From positions 1 to 9,659 of the forward strand of contig SBEK01000149.1 of the NCBI GenBank assembly GCA_009668925.1: a stretch of DNA of 9,659 bases, given 5' to 3'. Made by a program: the position numbers and the translations under genes. Every line of letters starts with the position of its first letter. Position 1 is the stretch's first letter. Below are positions 6,525-9,659 of this stretch, one piece after another. This DNA comes from Deltaproteobacteria bacterium (GTDB lineage: Bacteria; Desulfobacterota; Syntrophia; Syntrophales; Smithellaceae). The notes beneath the pieces are model-generated. The model was not told the DNA's origin. It made no database searches and saw nothing but the letters and a program-made list of their open reading frames with translations.

Positions 6525-7136
6525 CTAATCCGTTCGTTTCACGGGCTGGGCCGGAGTCCTGATGACGGCCGTTTGCCCTGCAGAGTCCGTCCATTCCATG
6601 CGGATATAAATTTCCGAGCCTGCCGGAAGATAGGGTCCCTGATCCGCCAGAAGATCGATGACCCGGATTTCTCCCGCCGGGAGTGTGCCTTCCCGTAAGG
6701 CAGCCGATTTCTTGTTCGTATCCGTAAACTGATGGGCGTCAGGCAGGCTGCGGAAAGTGACGGGATAAGACTGTTCCCGACCATCGATAATGACGGCATG
6801 AAAAGATAACCGGTTTGTTTCACCCCGGGCATTGTCCAGTTTCAGTTTGATCCGCACACGAAGCGGCGATCCGCCGTCGGGGCCGGGGTTTTTAACGATC
6901 GGCATCCAATCGCGCCACGCGTAAACCTCCAGTACCGTGATCCGGCTTTCTCCCAACCGGGCAACCGTCTGCTTTTCACTGGACCAGGCCGGGTTCCAGT
7001 ATGGGTTGGTTTCGCCGGCAATCGCGGCATACGGACATAAAACAACCAAGCTTGCCAAAAGAATCCATGCCGCTGCGCATCCTCCGAATCGTCGCGGCGG
7101 TCGCTGGGACCTGATCGCTGTTTTCAGAACTTGCAT
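6525..7136 (-). CDS. Exported beta-rich protein of unknown function
   Basis: The 203-aa product starts at an ATG behind GGAGGT (7141-7146). The open frame runs further upstream, but that part has no export signal and no ribosome site. Residues 1-36 form a long signal peptide: an Arg-rich start (RSQRPPRRFGG), then a hydrophobic core (AAAWILLASLVVL), cleaved probably after AlaIleAla. The mature chain starts near GETNPYWNPAW and alternates hydrophobic and polar residues. Stretches such as LRVRIKLKLDN, YPVTFRSLP and IYIRMEW suggest a beta-sandwich of the Ig-like or adhesin kind. There are no cysteines in the mature part. It is the first gene of the minus-strand operon. I recognise no family. Confidence 0.75.
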   Translation of the reverse strand: MQVLKTAIRSQRPPRRFGGCAAAWILLASLVVLCPYAAIAGETNPYWNPAWSSEKQTVARLGESRITVLEVYAWRDWMPIVKNPGPDGGSPLRVRIKLKLDNARGETNRLSFHAVIIDGREQSYPVTFRSLPDAHQFTDTNKKSAALREGTLPAGEIRVIDLLADQGPYLPAGSEIYIRMEWTDSAGQTAVIRTPAQPVKRTD

Positions 7137-7140
7137 TCGT

Positions 7141-7146
7141 ACCTCC
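7141..7146 (-). promoter_or_regulatory. Ribosome binding site that sets the start at 7136
   Basis: On the minus strand GGAGGT lies 4 nt before the ATG at 7136. It decides between this start and upstream in-frame starts as far as 7391, which would place 85 uncleaved residues ahead of the signal peptide. Confidence 0.7.
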
Positions 7147-7323
7147 GGCAGTGATTGATTCTGCTTCCCGGACATCCCGGCTGCGAAAAGAGTTCTCTGC
7201 TTTTCGAAACTTTTTACCATAAAATTCTTAAGAAAGGGAACGGCAAAGTTTGGAGGGAATTTATCCCGACACCTCCTGCCGGCTTTTGTGACGGGAGACG
7301 TCTTTGCACGGTCAAAATCTCTA

Positions 7324-7351
7324 TTGACAACGGGGCATCCCGTGATACGAT
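7324..7351 (+). promoter_or_regulatory. Promoter with dyad in the spacer, for the membrane-protein pair
   Basis: A perfect -35 box TTGACA (7324-7329), a 16-bp spacer and TACGAT (7346-7351) as -10 lie 81 nt before the ATG at 7432. The spacer holds a short dyad, CGGG-GCAT-CCCG, which could be an operator, although it is short enough to be chance. The shared 295-bp gap with the divergent operon contains no obvious gene. I found no equally good promoter facing left. Confidence 0.5.
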
Positions 7352-7431
7352 TTAGCCGGATGCCGTTGCATATGATGAGGCTCGAATGCACAGGATAACC
7401 GGACCCTGCAAGACCCGGAAAGGTTGAACCG

Positions 7432-8001
7432 ATGGTGCGAAACTTTCCTCCTCCCCAATTTTTTTCACGTGAATTTCATTTACGGTTCATTCCACACATT
7501 CTGAAAGAACATCTGTCTTTCAAGAAAAAGGAAGGCGATGGGACACGTTTTACTTCCACGATGGCAATGTTTATATCCCTGGTGGTATGCATGATCGTGG
7601 CGATTATCGGCATACCGTGGGCCGTCCAGAAGTCCGTCCTGGGATGGATTCTAAGCATTCTGGGCGTGGGGGGCATCCTGGCTCTGGTGATTGCAAGCTT
7701 TCTGGGCCGGCAAGGTGAAAAACCGCGTTATGATGACTTTCCAATCGGCGTATTTCTTTTTTTTGTTATTCTGGGTGTCTTCGTCGGCATACCCATCGGC
7801 ATGGAAACCCATTCCTTCTGGCTGGGATTGCCGGCCAGTCTGGCCGGTCTGGTGGTCGGATATTTTATCGGTATTCTTGGCGGGTTATGGCTGCAGTGTT
7901 TGGGATGGATCGCCATCGTCATCAACATGCCGGCCGTTGTGGGAACGATTATTCTGAGTGGAACAATCGTTATTTTGCTGGTTATCCTGGCCTTTCCGTG
8001 A
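7432..8001 (+). CDS. Polytopic membrane protein of unknown function
   Basis: The 189-aa product begins with a basic, soluble N-terminal stretch of about 42 residues rich in Phe, Arg and Lys. About five hydrophobic segments follow: residues 44-64, 69-91, 104-124, a long one at 129-165 that may cross twice, and 167-188. They are rich in Gly, Ile and Val, with small-residue motifs such as GVGGILALV and VGYFIGILGG. GGAAAGG lies about 8 nt before the ATG at 7432. A shorter version from the ATG at 7561 has no ribosome site. No catalytic or transport motif is visible. It is followed after 51 bp by another small membrane protein, and the two are probably co-expressed. Confidence 0.75.
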   Translation: MVRNFPPPQFFSREFHLRFIPHILKEHLSFKKKEGDGTRFTSTMAMFISLVVCMIVAIIGIPWAVQKSVLGWILSILGVGGILALVIASFLGRQGEKPRYDDFPIGVFLFFVILGVFVGIPIGMETHSFWLGLPASLAGLVVGYFIGILGGLWLQCLGWIAIVINMPAVVGTIILSGTIVILLVILAFP

Positions 8002-8052
8002 GGCACGGATGCAAGCGCAGGAGCAGGCAGGGCGATATCGGAGATTTTGACC

Positions 8053-8259
8053 ATGGCCTCTTTTGGAATCAATAGACATGCACATATCGATGCAGCCGTC
8101 GGGGCCGCCTTGCTGACGCTGCTGACTTACGGCGTTCAATGGATTGCCGGGTTTAAAATTCCGACTCTGATTTTTAATCTTCCGGCGTTTATCGTTATCT
8201 TTACAGGATTATACGTGGTCTTGTTCATTGCTTTTTTAATCGTGTGGAGCAGGAAATGA
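8053..8259 (+). CDS. Small two-helix membrane protein
   Basis: This 68-aa protein reads MASFGINRHAHIDAAVGAAL and continues with hydrophobic segments at about residues 14-33 and 42-66, ending in a basic SRK. It is a short hairpin-type membrane protein. The ATG at 8053 is preferred, with GGAG about 10 nt upstream; an in-frame TTG at 8047 is a less likely alternative. It follows the 189-aa membrane protein and could be its partner subunit. The family is unknown. Confidence 0.6.
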   Translation: MASFGINRHAHIDAAVGAALLTLLTYGVQWIAGFKIPTLIFNLPAFIVIFTGLYVVLFIAFLIVWSRK

Positions 8260-8473
8260 AGAAGGCACCCGCCTGTCATACCGCAAAATGTCAGTTTTCA
8301 ATTCCCCACTAACACTTGATGATTTTTTGTTAATATCTGTTTTTGCTGAAGGGAAACAGAGGGACGCTGTTAATTTTGAAACATCTTAGCAGCGCGTCTA
8401 TTATCCTCATGTCTTGTACAATTCTCTTTCCCGCATTTTCAATTTTATATTATTCGCTTGTAACCATCACCTT

Positions 8474-8811
8474 TTAATTTTGCTTTAACATAAGCTTTAT
8501 CTTCAACCGCGGCTCCGGCAATTTTTTATCGCCACATCCCAGACGATCGTGTGATCGACACCGAAGTAATCATGGATCAATCGGTCGCGCATGCCGGTAA
8601 CCTTGCGCCACTCGACATCGGGGTAACCCGCTCGCATGGAATCCGGCAATTTCTTTGCGGCTTCACCGATAATCTCCAGGCTTCGGACAAAGGCTCTCTG
8701 CAAGGTTTCGTCTCTTAAGAAAGATTGAAAATCCGTCTTTGTTGTTTGAGGAAGGATGTAATCAATTTCATCCAGAATATGTTTCAGATATTCATGCGGC
8801 GATAGCGACAC
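8474..8811 (-). CDS. hepT: HepT-like (DUF86) toxin, C-terminal frameshift
   Basis: HepT proteins are small all-helical HEPN RNases paired with an MntA nucleotidyltransferase that silences them by adding AMP to a tyrosine. The likely start is GTG at 8811, with AAGAGG (8818-8823) six nt upstream, giving MSLSPHEYLKHILDEIDYIL. The signature RX4HXY is present as R75-DRLI-H80-D-Y82, where Y82 is the expected AMPylation target. After WDVAIKN the first frame ends early at 8503 with CRSRG. The -1 frame continues as LPEPRLKIKLMLKQN and stops at 8474, matching the usual KLPE ending of the family; the joined protein is about 112 aa. The break sits in an A6 run (8522-8527), in an A-AAA-AAT slippery context. 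One missing A or programmed slippage could explain it, and a missing A is more likely. The start overlaps the end of the antitoxin remnant, the normal gene order. Confidence 0.8.
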
Positions 8812-8908
8812 GTTCAACCTCTTTCAGAATATAAGGGCCGATATAAGGACTTAAGGCTTCCGGCGTGACCATATCAATCTTGCGGCCCAGCATATCTTCC
8901 AAAAGAAA
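8792..8908 (-). pseudogene. MntA-type antitoxin nucleotidyltransferase, C-terminal remnant
   Basis: The frame reads FLLEDMLGRKIDMVTPEAL then SPYIGPYILKEVERV before TGA at 8794-8792. This is the characteristic C-terminal third of the minimal nucleotidyltransferases that partner HepT. An in-frame TAG (8911-8909) precedes it. The essential GS-x10-DxD catalytic region is not found in any frame between here and the end of the sigma-54 gene at 8959. Residues just before the TAG (NGPLEV) might belong to the same domain. The antitoxin therefore appears truncated at its N-terminus, and its end overlaps the HepT start by 20 nt. Confidence 0.75.
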
Positions 8909-8958
8909 CTAAACTTCCAGCGGGCCGTTGAAATATTGGCTATTCTGGAACCCGAATA

Positions 8959-9659
8959 TCACCCCTTCGTTTTGAACCTTCTTCCGTAGCCGATGCCGAG
9001 TTTGGACATTCGTTTTCTCAGTGTGCTGGGATTGACGCCGAGCAGTTGCGCGGCGCCGTCCGGCCCGTGCACTTTGCCGTTCGTCGACCGGAGCACCTTT
9101 GTGATATGCGCGGCCGTGACCGCATCCAGATTGATGGACGCTTCGGCCTCACCTGAAGCGGAAGCGGTGCCGCCGGATTTTTTCGGAATGAGGGAATCGG
9201 CAAAGGTCAGCGTTTCTCCCCGGTTCAAAATCAAAGCACGCTCGACAACGTTTTCCAGCTCCCGAACATTGCCGGGCCAGTCATAATCGAGCAGACGGTT
9301 GATGGCCCCCGCCGCAAGCCGCGGCGGTCGAACCAGTTTCATATCCCGGGATTTCTTTTGCAGGAAATAGTCGACAAACTCGGGAATGTCCTGCCTTCTT
9401 TCTCTGAGCGGTGGAAGGAGAATCGGAAAGACGTTCAGGCGAAACCACAGGTCCCGGCGAAACTGGTTGGATCGCGCCATCTCCTCCAGATTGCGGTTGG
9501 TGGCGGTGACCAGCCGGATGTCCACCGGTATCACTTTGGTGCCGCCTACCCTTTCGATCTCTTTTTCCTGGAGGACACGGAGCATGCGGACCTGAGCCTG
9601 AGGAAGCAGCTCCCCCACCTCGTCGAGGAAAATCGTCCCGCCGTGCGCGCGTTCGAAGC
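8959..9659 (-). CDS. Sigma-54-dependent transcriptional activator, partial (C-terminal part)
   Basis: The gene runs off the right edge, so its start and sensor domain are not visible. About 232 residues remain. They open with FERAHGGTIFLDEVGEL (Walker B of the AAA+ domain) and continue with VTATNRNLEEM (sensor I). Arginine-finger region FRRDLWFRLNVFPILLPPLR and sensor II WPGNVRELENVVERAL follow. The C-terminal Fis-type HTH is AAQLLGVNPSTLRKRMSKLG. These proteins use ATP hydrolysis to open promoters bound by sigma-54 RNA polymerase. The GAFTGA loop and the signal-sensing domain lie beyond the window. Its 3' end is 50 bp from the broken toxin module, which it probably does not regulate; its targets cannot be told from the sequence seen. 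Confidence 0.92.
   Translation of the reverse strand, partial: FERAHGGTIFLDEVGELLPQAQVRMLRVLQEKEIERVGGTKVIPVDIRLVTATNRNLEEMARSNQFRRDLWFRLNVFPILLPPLRERRQDIPEFVDYFLQKKSRDMKLVRPPRLAAGAINRLLDYDWPGNVRELENVVERALILNRGETLTFADSLIPKKSGGTASASGEAEASINLDAVTAAHITKVLRSTNGKVHGPDGAAQLLGVNPSTLRKRMSKLGIGYGRRFKTKG

Noticed and set aside
8336..8360. Inverted repeat TCTGTTT/AAACAGA
   Set aside because: Seven-bp arms with an 11-nt loop in AT-rich intergenic DNA; no T tract or other signal, so chance is likely.

Overview
The window is bacterial, moderately GC-rich and mostly coding. It most resembles an anaerobic, syntroph- or sulfate-reducer-like deltaproteobacterium (Desulfobacterota). The hints are a crotonase beside a multi-cluster ferredoxin protein, a sigma-54 activator, a CsgG-like periplasmic protein and several orphan secreted proteins. 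This placement is inferred from gene content and is only moderately certain. No rRNA, tRNA, CRISPR array, transposase or intact mobile element was seen.

Layout. (1) 114-1255: a promoter and a secreted protein that joins a CsgG-like domain to two tandem DUF3395-like domains. (2) 1644-4092, plus strand: a small SnoaL/NTF2-like gene broken by a one-base frameshift, a crotonase-superfamily enzyme with both catalytic glutamates, and a helix-turn-helix/cysteine-rich/2x[4Fe-4S] protein. They are closely spaced and probably co-transcribed, which suggests acyl-CoA chemistry coupled to or sensed by a redox protein. (3) 4093-4617: a non-coding, AT-richer stretch with a perfect 11-bp inverted repeat. (4) 7136-4618, minus strand: three consecutive genes for exported proteins of unknown function. 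They are a 203-aa beta-rich protein, a 143-aa protein with 10 cysteines after its signal peptide, and a 470-aa protein with an N-terminal cysteine cluster, a TPR unit and a 16-residue tandem repeat. (5) 7324-8259, plus strand: a promoter and two membrane proteins. (6) 8474-8908, minus strand: a decayed MntA/HepT toxin-antitoxin module, with only the C-terminal third of the antitoxin and a HepT whose C-terminus is frameshifted. (7) 8959 to the right edge, minus strand: the C-terminal two thirds of a sigma-54-dependent activator.

The best candidates for something undescribed are the three-gene exported operon (4618-7136) and, secondarily, the CsgG-DUF3395 protein. Both lack a recognisable function but are clean, well-signalled genes. 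The two frameshifts (near 1844 and in the A6 run at 8522-8527) are each explained by one missing A. Assembly or read error is therefore a serious alternative to real gene decay.
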